Shown piece after piece: positions 1 to 7,638 of a stretch of 35,679 nt of DNA. Every line of letters begins with the position of its first letter. The first letter of the stretch is position 1. Source of the DNA: Actinomycetota bacterium (GTDB lineage Bacteria > Actinomycetota > Thermoleophilia > Gaiellales > Gaiellaceae); contig VAYM01000151.1 in assembly GCA_005884945.1 (NCBI GenBank), positions 1 through 35,679 of the forward strand. Reading direction: 5' to 3'. Both the position numbers and the translations under genes were made by a program. A model generated the notes under the pieces. That model worked only from the letters and a program-made list of their open reading frames with translations. It was not told the origin of the DNA and made no database searches.

Positions 1-3
1 CAT
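1..3 (-). CDS. Start codon of a gene running off the left edge
   Basis: Reading leftwards on the minus strand after the lipoprotein stop codon (17-19), the sequence gives a GGAG ribosome-binding site, eight bases, then ATG at 3-1. The spacing is right for translation, so a further gene of the same operon probably begins here. Nothing of its protein can be seen. Confidence 0.35.
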
Positions 4-16
4 TCGCTCAACTCCA

Positions 17-529
17 TCAGCACAGGCCGTCGTAGTACGTGGAGTGCGGGCCCAGGTACGTGATCGTGTCGACCTTGCGCTTCCACGCGATGAGGACGTA
101 TGTGCGGTCGCGATCGTTCCGGATGAAGATCGTGTCCCCGCTGCAGCCGGGGCCGATCTTTCGGCCCTCGCGCTCGGCCGCCTTCTTCGCCGGCATGCCC
201 GGACGCGAGCCGCGCTCCGTCTGCCAGCGGCTCGACTGCGTCCAGAAGTCCGACAGCGCTTTCGTGTCGTTGTTGAACGAGTACTCGGTGCGGCAGTCCT
301 TGCCGCAGACGTAGACGAGCGTCCGGCCGCCGTGCGGCGCCGTGACCGCCGGATCCATCTGTGCGATGACGCCGTCGGGCCTCCCGAGCCTGGCGCGTAG
401 CTGACTCTCGGTCGTCATGTCCAGCCGAAACGGGCCGATTCGGCCGTCGGCGTGGACGACGCTCCCGCTCTGCCCGCCGCAGCCGGCCAGGAGCAGCGTG
501 ACAAGAGCGAGGACGATGCGGCTGCGCAC
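17..529 (-). CDS. Small secreted lipoprotein, unknown function
   Basis: The protein has 170 residues, starting at GTG 529. I chose this start because the N-terminus then reads as a lipoprotein signal: basic VRSR, hydrophobic core, and lipobox LLAGC with the lipidated Cys at residue 17. It should be anchored outside the cytoplasmic membrane. The mature part has a CGKDC pair (likely disulfide) and ends in YYDGLC, and is otherwise not a family I recognise. The start lies only 7 bp after the stop of the upstream AlbA_2-like gene, so the two are co-transcribed. A longer open frame upstream of 529 overlaps that gene and is low-complexity Ser/Arg/Thr, typical of a shadow frame. The export call is good; the function is unknown. 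Confidence 0.7.
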   Translation of the reverse strand: MRSRIVLALVTLLLAGCGGQSGSVVHADGRIGPFRLDMTTESQLRARLGRPDGVIAQMDPAVTAPHGGRTLVYVCGKDCRTEYSFNNDTKALSDFWTQSSRWQTERGSRPGMPAKKAAEREGRKIGPGCSGDTIFIRNDRDRTYVLIAWKRKVDTITYLGPHSTYYDGLC

Positions 530-536
530 GGCCTCG

Positions 537-1439
537 TTATCGGCGTCTGCGGGTCGCGAGATAACCGGCTTTCGCGTTCTCGAAGAACTGCACGTCGCGC
601 GTGTCCTGGTCGACCAGCCAGTCGACGAACGCGTCGCTGTACTGCGGCGACCCGAATTTCGGAACGTGCACGAACTCCGGCCGCGTCTCCTCGCTGAGGG
701 CGTAGATCCGGCGCACGCTGAGGATGTCGAAGGCGTTGACACTCCGCCCGTCGAGGCGCCTGTTCACCTCGGCAATCACTTCTTTCTGGCGATACGGGTG
801 CGAGTGGTCCGGGTCGACCTGCCCGTAGAGCGGCGCGTGCGGATCGGTCGTCAGCCGGATCAGGGTCGGCCGGCCTTCCTCGTCGCGCTCCGCCGTCTGG
901 ACGATCGCGACTTCCGCGCGGTCGGGCGCGTGCATCACCTGACGGATGTTCGCGAGCCACTGCTGGCGTGTCGCATCGAGCTGGCGCCGGATGAAGTCCC
1001 GGACGTCGTCGCCCGTGGGCGGCTCGCTTCTCACGCCGTGCCGGAAGTACAGGCCGCCTTCGGCGAAGACGACGTGCTCGCGTCCGTCCCGGTCCCGGTA
1101 GCGGCCCTGCGCCGAGAAGACGAGCGGCGCGCCCAGGACGCTGTCCACGACGACGGCGGTCTCCCCTCGGCCGCCGCGCGTGACGTCGTACAGCTCGAAG
1201 CCTTCGAAGTCCGGCTCGACGTAGCGCGCGAGCTGCTCGTGCAGCAGCTCCTCCTCGAGCGGGATGGCGGAGCGAACGACGACCACGCCGCCGCCCGAGT
1301 TCGCGAGCGCCGCCACGTCGCGGACGAGCTCGAGCCAGTCGCCCGGTGCGCCCGAGTCGAAGTCCTCCTTCAGCGCGACGCGCTTCGAGCTCCGCTTCGC
1401 CGTCGCGGCACGCTTCAGGAGGCGCGCTGCGTCAGCCAT
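537..1439 (-). CDS. AlbA_2/Schlafen-like putative DNA-binding protein
   Basis: The protein has 300 residues with ATG at 1439. The N-terminal third (residues about 20-110) has the pattern of the AlbA_2 (Schlafen-type) domain: KEDF, then an amphipathic stretch, then ALANSGGGVVVV, the usual NSxGG turn of that fold. The C-terminal half contains HPYRQKEVIAEVNRRL and resembles DNA-binding or modification-sensing proteins that I know only as hypotheticals. The start overlaps the stop of the upstream cupin gene by 8 bp, which implies translational coupling. There is no signal peptide, so it is cytoplasmic. The domain call is by pattern only; its target (DNA, RNA or ligand) is unknown. Confidence 0.55.
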   Translation of the reverse strand: MADAARLLKRAATAKRSSKRVALKEDFDSGAPGDWLELVRDVAALANSGGGVVVVRSAIPLEEELLHEQLARYVEPDFEGFELYDVTRGGRGETAVVVDSVLGAPLVFSAQGRYRDRDGREHVVFAEGGLYFRHGVRSEPPTGDDVRDFIRRQLDATRQQWLANIRQVMHAPDRAEVAIVQTAERDEEGRPTLIRLTTDPHAPLYGQVDPDHSHPYRQKEVIAEVNRRLDGRSVNAFDILSVRRIYALSEETRPEFVHVPKFGSPQYSDAFVDWLVDQDTRDVQFFENAKAGYLATRRRR

Positions 1440-2001
1440 TGAGCGGATTCCAGTCGCTACGTCCAGGAGCCCAGTGCGGAAACGGTGCATACGCCTCCGC
1501 GGGAGAGGTCGTCTCCGTCTCGACCCCGGCGCCGTGACGACGAGCGAGATCGGAGGCCGGATAGACGATCGACTTGTCCGCCGTCCGCGCGCCGGTCATG
1601 AAGATGACGCAAGGCGCGTCGCCCGTCGCTACGAAGCAGTGGGCCGTTCCGGGCGGGCAGTGGACGAAGTCCCACGCCTTGAGCGGCCGTTCGACATCCT
1701 CGACCAGCAGCAGGCATTCGCCGGCGATGACGAGAAAGTCTTCCTCGTTCGACTCACCGTGGTACAGGCCGCTTCGCTTGCCCGGAGGCACGACCGCGAG
1801 TGTGATTCCGAGCTGCTCGAACCGCACCTGGTCGCGATCGGCGCGTCCTCTGAGCACGCGCCGGTCGGTCTCGAAGACGCAGCGCGCGCCAAAGGCATCG
1901 TTGGTCAACCAAGCCGCGTCGGCCGCGTTGACGACGAACCAGCCCTCGCTGACAGGTGCGAGGCCCGAATCCAGCGCTTCGACGCGCGCTTCGTCGACCA
2001 C
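1432..2001 (-). CDS. Cupin-domain protein
   Basis: The protein has 189 residues starting with GTG at 2001. A single cupin barrel is visible at about residues 60-140. Motif 1 is near SGLYHGESNEEDFLVIAG, with the His and Glu residues that normally bind a metal, and motif 2 is near FVHCPPGTAHCF. The flanking N-terminal piece (WFVVNAADAAWL) and the C-terminal AYAPFPHWAPGR piece are typical of small stand-alone cupins found in actinobacteria. The substrate cannot be predicted; such proteins may be isomerases, dioxygenases or sugar-binding sensors. It heads a three-gene operon (cupin, AlbA_2-like, lipoprotein). A TAAGGT hexamer 6 nt before the GTG suggests a leaderless transcript. Confidence 0.75.
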   Translation of the reverse strand: MVDEARVEALDSGLAPVSEGWFVVNAADAAWLTNDAFGARCVFETDRRVLRGRADRDQVRFEQLGITLAVVPPGKRSGLYHGESNEEDFLVIAGECLLLVEDVERPLKAWDFVHCPPGTAHCFVATGDAPCVIFMTGARTADKSIVYPASDLARRHGAGVETETTSPAEAYAPFPHWAPGRSDWNPLNG

Positions 2002-2002
2002 A

Positions 2003-2013
2003 GGCTGACCTTA
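2003..2013 (-). promoter_or_regulatory. Possible leaderless promoter -10 of the cupin gene
   Basis: The minus strand has TAAGGT followed by 6 nt and the GTG start at 2001. This is the TANNNT spacing seen before several other genes in this window. No clear -35 element is visible. Confidence 0.35.
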
Positions 2014-2040
2014 ACTCGCTGCTTCAAGACGCAGACAAGC

Positions 2041-2060
2041 CAGACCTTCTGGTCTGACCC
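2041..2060. repeat. Palindromic element, copy A (possible terminator)
   Basis: A 6-bp stem CAGACC/GGTCTG surrounds a TTCT loop. The 20 bases match 19 of 20 in the element at 9471-9490. It lies between the stop of the QueA-like gene (2069) and the cupin start (2001), where it can end the QueA transcript. The left arm is shorter than in the other copy, as if it had decayed. Confidence 0.6.
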
Positions 2061-2068
2061 CGCGGGTC

Positions 2069-3103
2069 TTAGGGCAGGATCAGATGGCTGTCGCCGAACT
2101 CGTGCCAGAGGTAGCCGTGCGCGAGCGCCTCGCGGTAGCAGCGCTCCAGCAGCTCCTCGTCGGCGAGCGCCTGCAGCATCTTCAGGTGCGACGCCTCCGG
2201 CTCGTGCCAGCCGGTGATGAGACCGTCGACGACGCGCACCTTGCACTCCGCACAGACGACGTGGTTCGTCCAACCTTCGCCCGGTGCGACGCTGCCGTCG
2301 GGTTCGGCGACGGTCTCGAGCGCGCGCACGACGGTCGTCCCGACCGCGATCACGCGCCCGCCCCAACCGTGCACGGCGTTCACGAGACGCGAGGTCGACG
2401 CGGGAACGCGGTACCGCTCGGGATACGGTGGCTCACCGGCCTCCGGAGACGAGACGCCGGTGTGCAGGACGACCGGCGCGACGTGGATCCCACGCGCGAC
2501 GAGATCGGTGATCAGCTGCGCCGTGAACGGACGGCCGGCGCTCGCCATCTCAGCGCTGCCCGGCTCGACCGCGTACGCGTTCTGGTACGTCGCGAGCGGC
2601 CACTCGCGCGGCACGTAGCCGTACCGGATCGGGTGGCCGTGCTCGTGGAGATACACGACGAGCGGCTGCGGCAGGTCGAGGCGCGCGACCCACAGCCGGC
2701 GTCCGCGTGCGTAGGGCGCGACCAGCTCGATGCGTCCGCCGCCCGGCACGGTCAGGACGTCTCCCTCCCGCGCGCTGAGGAAGGGGCCGTTCTCCGCGCG
2801 GAGCTCGACGATCCACCAGCGGTCGGCGACGCGGTGCGGCACCGGCGTCGAGAAGTGCAGCTCGACGTGCGAGCCGTCCGCGCGGCGCGCGGGCACAGCG
2901 GCGGGCAGCGTCGCGGAGGTGTTGACGACGACGAGGTCGCCCGGCGCGAGGAACGCCGGCAGCTCCTTGAACCGCGCATGCGCGATCCGCCGGTCGTGCC
3001 TGCCGGCGACCATCAGCCGTACCTCGTCGCGCGCGACACCGCGCGCCTCCGGCGGCTCGTGCGCCTCGAGACGATCCGGCAGCTCGAATTGCAGCGCGCT
3101 CAT
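2069..3103 (-). CDS. queA: QueA-like S-adenosylmethionine:tRNA ribosyltransferase-isomerase
   Basis: The protein has 344 residues with ATG at 3103, overlapping the SDR stop by 4 bp (ATGA). The family transfers and isomerises the ribosyl group of SAM onto 7-aminomethyl-deazaguanine in tRNA, the penultimate step of queuosine synthesis. QueA landmarks are present: the N-terminal FELPxxLxAHEPPE, the VVVNTSATLPAAVPAR segment (the family's DxLVxNxxxVxPAR region), an RYGYVPREWP stretch near residue 180, and the C-terminal AYxxALAHGYLWHEFGDSHLIL. The length is near the usual 340-350. No other queuosine gene is in the window, and many actinobacteria lack the pathway, so this may be a divergent QueA paralogue with another substrate. 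Fold and family are secure; the exact reaction is less so. Confidence 0.8.
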   Translation of the reverse strand: MSALQFELPDRLEAHEPPEARGVARDEVRLMVAGRHDRRIAHARFKELPAFLAPGDLVVVNTSATLPAAVPARRADGSHVELHFSTPVPHRVADRWWIVELRAENGPFLSAREGDVLTVPGGGRIELVAPYARGRRLWVARLDLPQPLVVYLHEHGHPIRYGYVPREWPLATYQNAYAVEPGSAEMASAGRPFTAQLITDLVARGIHVAPVVLHTGVSSPEAGEPPYPERYRVPASTSRLVNAVHGWGGRVIAVGTTVVRALETVAEPDGSVAPGEGWTNHVVCAECKVRVVDGLITGWHEPEASHLKMLQALADEELLERCYREALAHGYLWHEFGDSHLILP

Positions 3104-3777
3104 GCCTCGACCCGGACGAGCTCGCGCGCCTTGTAGCGGCCGCTCGGCAGGTCGCCTTCGATCAGCTCGAGGAGTCCGGGGACGCTCTCCTCCGGCAGCG
3201 GACGGTCGGAGATGTCCTCGCCGGGGAACGCGTCCTGGTGCATCTGCGTGCGCATGTCGCCCGGGTCGACCGCGTAGATGCGGAGCCCGGGGTGCTCCGC
3301 TCCGAGGATCGCCGTCAGCTGCTCGAGCGCGGCCTTCGAGGACCCGTACCCGCCCCAGCCCTCGTACGGCTCGACGGCCGCGTCGGAGGTGACGTTGACG
3401 ACCCGCGCGCCGTTCGCAAGCCGCGGCAGAGCGAGCTGGACGAGCGCCAGCGGCCCCGTCACGTTGATCTCGTAGACCTGGCGCAGCTCGTCCAGCGGGT
3501 ACTCGGCGAGTGGAGGGAGTGGGCTCGGACCGAGCACGCTTGCGTTGTTGACGACGAGGTCGATGGTGTCCCCCGCGGCTTCGACGAGTGCGGCGCGATG
3601 ACGCGGGTCGGCGATGTCGCCGGCGACGGTGATGACGTTGTCGTTTCCGGCCCAAGCGCCCTCGAGCTCGGCCCGTCCGCGCGCATCGACGACGAGGCGC
3701 CAGCCCCGTTCGGTCAGCGCACGTGCGAGCGCGAGGCCCAAGCCTCGCGAGGTGCCGGTGACGATTCCAATGGGCAT
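3100..3777 (-). CDS. Short-chain dehydrogenase/reductase
   Basis: This is a 225-residue classical SDR. The cofactor loop TGTSRGLG is at residues 7-14, NNAS at 77-80 and Asn105 in INVTG. Catalytic Ser131, Tyr144 and Lys148 are present (YGSSK). It should reduce or oxidise a carbonyl or alcohol using NAD(P)H in the cytoplasm. The substrate cannot be read from the sequence. The gene overlaps the QueA-like gene by 4 bp, so the two are translated together, an unusual partnership. The start is supported by TACGGT exactly 7 nt before the ATG, consistent with a leaderless message. Confidence 0.88.
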   Translation of the reverse strand: MPIGIVTGTSRGLGLALARALTERGWRLVVDARGRAELEGAWAGNDNVITVAGDIADPRHRAALVEAAGDTIDLVVNNASVLGPSPLPPLAEYPLDELRQVYEINVTGPLALVQLALPRLANGARVVNVTSDAAVEPYEGWGGYGSSKAALEQLTAILGAEHPGLRIYAVDPGDMRTQMHQDAFPGEDISDRPLPEESVPGLLELIEGDLPSGRYKARELVRVEA

Positions 3778-3790
3778 GCCCCTAACCGTA
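3778..3790 (-). promoter_or_regulatory. Leaderless promoter -10 of the SDR-QueA operon
   Basis: TACGGT (3790-3785, minus) is followed by 7 nt and ATG 3777. There is no Shine-Dalgarno sequence in the intervening bases. It is part of a recurring TANNNT-N6/7-start pattern in this window. Confidence 0.5.
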
Positions 3791-3827
3791 GGGCCTCGGC
3801 GGTCCCGGTCGGTATCGGGAATTGGTC

Positions 3828-4463
3828 CTAGGACCTGTGGCGTGCCGCGTAGATCGCGGCCTGCGTCCGGTCGGCGACGCCGAGCTTTCCGAGCACGTGC
3901 GTGACGTGCGTCTTGACCGTCTTCTCGGCGAGGCCGAGCTCGAGCGCGATCCGCTTGTTCGAGAAGCCGCGGCCGATCAGCTCCAGCACTTCGCGCTCCC
4001 GCGGCGTGAGGCTCTGCAGCTGGTCGCGCCCGTCGTCCTCGGCGAGCCGCTCGACGAGCCGTGCCGCGACCGACGGGTCGATCAGCGCCTCGCCCGCGTC
4101 GGCCGCGCGGATCGCACGGGCGAGCTCCTGCGGCTCGGCGTTCTTCAACAGGTAGCCGGCCGCGCCCGCGCGAACCGCAGGGAGGAGGCGATCGTCGTCG
4201 ATGTAGCTCGTCAGGATGATCACCCGTGTCTCCGGCACGCGCTCGCGGAGCGCGCGCATCGCCTCGACGCCGTCGAGCTTCGGCATCACGAGGTCCATCA
4301 GGACGACCGCAGGCCGCAGCTGCTCGGCGAGCGCGACCGCTTCGGCGCCGTCCGCGGCGTCGCCGACGATCTCGATCCCGTCCTGCAGCTCGAGGAAGCT
4401 GCGCAGCCCCTCGCGCAGGACGGCGTGGTCGTCCGCGATCAGGACGCGGATCGGGTCAGACAT
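3828..4463 (-). CDS. NarL/LiaR-type response regulator
   Basis: The protein has 211 residues. The receiver domain spans residues 5-120, with acidic pocket DD (11-12), phospho-acceptor Asp57 (VVLMDLVMP), the Thr of LTS and Lys107 (LLKN). A LuxR-type helix-turn-helix (residues about 148-205) begins LTPREREVLELIGRG and contains NKRIALELGLAEKTVKTHV. It should act as a DNA-binding transcription regulator once phosphorylated by the kinase encoded immediately upstream, whose stop codon it overlaps by 8 bp. It is last in the LtrA-kinase-regulator operon. Its binding site is unknown. Confidence 0.95.
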   Translation of the reverse strand: MSDPIRVLIADDHAVLREGLRSFLELQDGIEIVGDAADGAEAVALAEQLRPAVVLMDLVMPKLDGVEAMRALRERVPETRVIILTSYIDDDRLLPAVRAGAAGYLLKNAEPQELARAIRAADAGEALIDPSVAARLVERLAEDDGRDQLQSLTPREREVLELIGRGFSNKRIALELGLAEKTVKTHVTHVLGKLGVADRTQAAIYAARHRS

Positions 4464-5580
4464 CGAGGTGCACCGTCGTCCCTTCGCCGCGTGACGAGCG
4501 GATCTCGAGCCGGCCGCCGATCCGCTGCGCGCGCTCCTCCATCGACGTCAGTCCGAGCCTGCGTGCGCGCAGCTCGACGGACTGCGGGTCGAAGCCGATG
4601 CCGTCGTCGACGACGTCGAGCGCGAGCTGCCCGTTCTCGCCGCTGAGTCGGACGACGACGCGGCTCGCCTCCGAGTGTCGCAGCGCGTTCTGCATCGCCT
4701 CCTGCGCGATGCGGAAGACCTCCGCGTCGCGCCGTGGGTCGGGCGTGAGCTCGAGGTCGCCCTCCATCACCACGTCCGCGGACTGGACGCGCCGCAGGAC
4801 GTCCACGTGCTTGCGCAGCGCGCCGCAGAGACCGTCCTGCACGAGATCCGGCGGACGCAGCTCGAAGATCAGCGAGCGCAGCTCGTCGAGTGCCTGGCGC
4901 GCGATCGCCTGAAGCTTCGCGATCTGCCCGCGTGCCGCGACGGGATTCCGGTCGAGCAGCGTCGCCACGGTCTCCGCGGTAAGCACGACGCTGTAGAGCT
5001 TCTGGCTGACGACGTCGTGGAGCTCGAGCGCCAGCCGGTTGCGCTCGGAGACGACGGAGAGCTCGCGGCTCTGCTCGTACAGGCGCGCGTTCGTGATCGC
5101 GATCGCCGCATGCGATGCAAGGAGCTCGATCAGTTGCTCGTCGAGGACGCTGAACTCCGGCGCGCGTTCCTTTTCCGTCAGGTAGAACGCGCCGATCACT
5201 CCATCGCGCGAGACGATCGGCACCCCGAGGAACGAACGCATGTCGGGATGACCGCGCGGCCAGTACCCCGTGAAGCGCGGGTCGTCGTGGATGTCTGTCG
5301 TGCGGAACGGCTCGCGCGATTCGAGGATCGCGCCGAGCATCCCGTGCGTGCGCGGGAGCGGGCCGAGGGAGGCAATCAGCTTGTCGCTCATCCCGGAGGT
5401 CAGGAACGCGCTGAAGCCGCCGTCGCCGTCCGGCACGCCGAGCGCCGCGTAGCGCGCGTCGACGAGCGTGCGCGCGTTCTCGACGAGGCGTTGCAGGACC
5501 TCCTCCGTCGACAACTCGCCGCCGATCGCGAGCACAGCGTCGCTCACGGCCTTGAGCGCGGGGCTGAGCGGCTCGGTCAT
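4456..5580 (-). CDS. Soluble GAF-domain sensor histidine kinase (NarL-type partner)
   Basis: The protein has 374 residues from ATG 5580 and no transmembrane segment. A GAF domain covers about residues 25-170, followed by a short coiled linker and a HisKA_3 dimerisation domain with phospho-accepting His188 (ALELHDVVSQKLYS). A HATPase domain covers about 280-374, with N-box NALRHSEA and DDGIGFD. It resembles the DevS/LiaS group, which passes phosphate to LuxR-type regulators. Because it lacks a membrane anchor, it either senses a cytoplasmic signal through GAF or works with the LtrA-like membrane protein just upstream, whose stop overlaps this start (ATGA). It overlaps the regulator gene by 8 bp. 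A longer open frame exists upstream of 5580, but it lies within the LtrA gene and is a shadow. Confidence 0.93.
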   Translation of the reverse strand: MTEPLSPALKAVSDAVLAIGGELSTEEVLQRLVENARTLVDARYAALGVPDGDGGFSAFLTSGMSDKLIASLGPLPRTHGMLGAILESREPFRTTDIHDDPRFTGYWPRGHPDMRSFLGVPIVSRDGVIGAFYLTEKERAPEFSVLDEQLIELLASHAAIAITNARLYEQSRELSVVSERNRLALELHDVVSQKLYSVVLTAETVATLLDRNPVAARGQIAKLQAIARQALDELRSLIFELRPPDLVQDGLCGALRKHVDVLRRVQSADVVMEGDLELTPDPRRDAEVFRIAQEAMQNALRHSEASRVVVRLSGENGQLALDVVDDGIGFDPQSVELRARRLGLTSMEERAQRIGGRLEIRSSRGEGTTVHLDV

Positions 5581-6764
5581 CCGTTCACGCTCAGCAGCGT
5601 CCGCTCGACGTACACGACGACGATGAGGACGCCGGCGAGAGCCGCCGCCACCGCGACGGGTGGCAGCCCCGACTGCACGGCGAGAACGAGGAGGATCGCG
5701 GCCACGGCGACCAGCTTGAGCGTGACGCCCGCGCGATGCGGTCCGCCGACGACGACCGTCCGCGTTCCGATCAACGAGAGGAGGAAGAGGACCGCGCCGC
5801 CGAGCAGCGCGACACTCGGGCCGGCGCCGAGGTGGTCCTCGTGTGCGCGCTCGATCAGCAGGCGCAGGCCGGCTCCCATCGCAGCGAGCCCGATCAGCAG
5901 TGGGATGTGCGCATAGGAGTAGACGACGACGGACATCGTCGAGCCGCGAAGAGCGACGCTCTCCTGCCGGTCGTAGTAGAGCCACCACACGGCGGCGACG
6001 GCTGCGAACCCGAGGACGCCGGCGGCCGCGGAGACGAACCGCCAATTCGTGCCGGAGGTTTGCAGCGCGACGGCGGCGACCGACTCGCCGAGGACGATCA
6101 GCGTGAAGAGCGCCCAGCGTTCCGGCAGGTGGGTCGCGCTCGTCGGGATCCGGCGGTGCAACCGGGTCGAGAGCGGCGGCAGGCTGAGCTCGAGAACCTG
6201 TGCAGCGCCCCAGAACCAGTAGCGGTACGGCGTCGTCACCGCGAGTGACGCGAGCCAGATCCCGACGCCGACGCTGTAGCCGAGGCCGTAGAAGCGGACG
6301 AGCGGTCGCGCCTCCGGAACTGCGCGCCACGCCCGTGCGTAGAGCGCAAGCATGAGGGAGCGGAGAACGACGTACGCGACTGCGAAGGCCGCGGTGTGAA
6401 CGCCTCGCGCGACATCGGCGATGAGGACCGCCATCGCCGCAATCGCGAGCATGGCGGCGAAGTAGGTGAGTCGGAACGCAAGGTCGTCCGTGTCGAAGCG
6501 CGTCGCGTAGGCCATGTAGCCCTGCCACGCGACGTACACCGGAACGAAGAGTGCGGCGAAACGGAGGAACCCGAGGGCCGAGTGGTCGAGGACGAGCAGG
6601 CGCGAGAGCTCCGTGATCGCGACGACGAAGACGAGGTCGAAGAAGAGCTCGAGCCAGCTCGCGTGGCGCTCCGAGTCGCGATCGTCGGCAGTGCGAAGCC
6701 GCGGCGGGACGAGCCAGGGCGCGCGCCCGTTCGTTCCGACCGGCTCGCCGACTCGGATGCCCAT
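5577..6764 (-). CDS. LtrA-like (low temperature requirement A) polytopic membrane protein
   Basis: The protein has 395 residues, taking ATG 6764 as the start because TACGCT lies exactly 7 nt before it. A GTG at 6794 is the alternative. The family signature is clear: HASWLELFFDLVFVVAITELSRLL near residue 25, then about ten hydrophobic helices, and PERWALFTLIVLGESVAAVA in the middle, which is the conserved GE motif of LtrA. LtrA proteins are membrane proteins of unknown biochemical role, first linked to growth of Listeria at low temperature. Here the gene is the first of an operon with a histidine kinase and a response regulator, with a 4-bp overlap. This raises the possibility that LtrA supplies the membrane input for the soluble kinase. 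Confidence 0.9.
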   Translation of the reverse strand: MGIRVGEPVGTNGRAPWLVPPRLRTADDRDSERHASWLELFFDLVFVVAITELSRLLVLDHSALGFLRFAALFVPVYVAWQGYMAYATRFDTDDLAFRLTYFAAMLAIAAMAVLIADVARGVHTAAFAVAYVVLRSLMLALYARAWRAVPEARPLVRFYGLGYSVGVGIWLASLAVTTPYRYWFWGAAQVLELSLPPLSTRLHRRIPTSATHLPERWALFTLIVLGESVAAVALQTSGTNWRFVSAAAGVLGFAAVAAVWWLYYDRQESVALRGSTMSVVVYSYAHIPLLIGLAAMGAGLRLLIERAHEDHLGAGPSVALLGGAVLFLLSLIGTRTVVVGGPHRAGVTLKLVAVAAILLVLAVQSGLPPVAVAAALAGVLIVVVYVERTLLSVNG

Positions 6765-6777
6765 CGCATTCAGCGTA
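6765..6777 (-). promoter_or_regulatory. Leaderless promoter -10 of the LtrA-kinase-regulator operon
   Basis: TACGCT (6777-6772, minus) is followed by 7 nt and ATG 6764, with no Shine-Dalgarno sequence. The same hexamer and spacing recur before the MFS gene starting at 15971. Confidence 0.5.
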
Positions 6778-6846
6778 ACCCGCGACGGCGTCACACTTCC
6801 GTCACGGTGCCTGGCACCGCGGCTGGCAGCCGGGTGGAGGGACAGG

Positions 6847-7602
6847 TCAGGTGCGGACGGTCACCGCCCGCAGCTTGTCCGGATTCGCGATCACGTCGAT
6901 CTCCGCGATCCGACCGCCGGACACGGTGAACCCGACGACCGCGATCGGCCGGTCGCTCGGCATCACGATCACGCCCGCGCTGCCGTTGACAATCGCCGGC
7001 CGCCCGAGCGGCGCGAACATCCGGCCGCGCGTCAGGATCTGCGCCGCGACCGCCTCGGCACCGTGAACCGCCTCGCGGTCGCGCGCGCGCGTGTCGATTC
7101 GGAACACGACCTCCGGGTCGAGCACCTCGATCAGCGCGTCGAAGTCGCCGCTGCGAGCCGCAGTGAGAAACGCGTCGACGACGCGTCGCTGCTCCGCGAG
7201 GTCGGGATCCGGCGTCGGCGCCGCGCACTGCACGCGCCGACGCGCGCGGCTCGCGAGCTGCCGCGTCGCCGCAGGCGAACGTCCGACGATCGGCGCGATC
7301 TCCTCGAACGGCATGGCGAACATGTCGTGCAACACGAACGCGAGCCGCTCCGCCGGCGCGAGCGTATCCAGCACGACGAGGAGTGCGGCGCGCAGCATGT
7401 CGAGGCAGACGCGCGCGACGACCGTCGTGAGCCAGCCGCCGAGGTTTGCAACGGCGCCGGTGTCCGCACGGTCCAGCCGCAGCCAGGCTTCCTGAACTGC
7501 GTCCTCGGCCTCGTTGACCGACCCGAGCATGCGGTACGCGACCGCCTGCAGGTGTCGCCTGTGCCGCTCGAACTCCCCCGTCAACACGTCTCGCTCGTTC
7601 AC
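6847..7602 (-). CDS. ECF41/SigJ-type sigma factor with SnoaL-like C-terminal domain, linker missing
   Basis: The protein has 251 residues from GTG 7602, with GAGAGG nine bases upstream. Region sigma2 (YRMLGSVNEAEDAVQEAWLRL ... GWLTTVVARVCLDMLRA) is followed directly by sigma4 (ALLVVLDTLAPAERLAFVLHDMF ... IVGRSPAATRQLASRARRRVQ). In ECF41 and SigJ proteins these are normally separated by about 40-50 residues, including a WLPEP motif, and that whole linker is absent here. The C-terminal SnoaL-like domain (residues about 135-251) keeps the NPDKL motif but has no recognisable DGGGR motif. The family is thought to be controlled by this domain rather than by an anti-sigma factor. Promoters of exactly the ECF41 type lie upstream, so the gene is probably autoregulated. 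The missing linker could be biological or an assembly deletion. Confidence 0.85.
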   Translation of the reverse strand: MNERDVLTGEFERHRRHLQAVAYRMLGSVNEAEDAVQEAWLRLDRADTGAVANLGGWLTTVVARVCLDMLRAALLVVLDTLAPAERLAFVLHDMFAMPFEEIAPIVGRSPAATRQLASRARRRVQCAAPTPDPDLAEQRRVVDAFLTAARSGDFDALIEVLDPEVVFRIDTRARDREAVHGAEAVAAQILTRGRMFAPLGRPAIVNGSAGVIVMPSDRPIAVVGFTVSGGRIAEIDVIANPDKLRAVTVRT

Positions 7603-7603
7603 C

Positions 7604-7630
7604 CGTCACATCCTCTCGTTCACATCCGTC
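7604..7630 (+). promoter_or_regulatory. ECF41-type promoter driving the ABC exporter
   Basis: CGTCACA (7604-7610), 16 bases, then CGTC (7627-7630). The ECF41 consensus is TGTCACA-N16-CGTC, so only the first base differs. Transcription would start near 7637 and reach the exporter ATPase ATG at 7676, which has AGGAGG at 7665-7670. Confidence 0.6.
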
Positions 7631-7638
7631 ATCCATCT

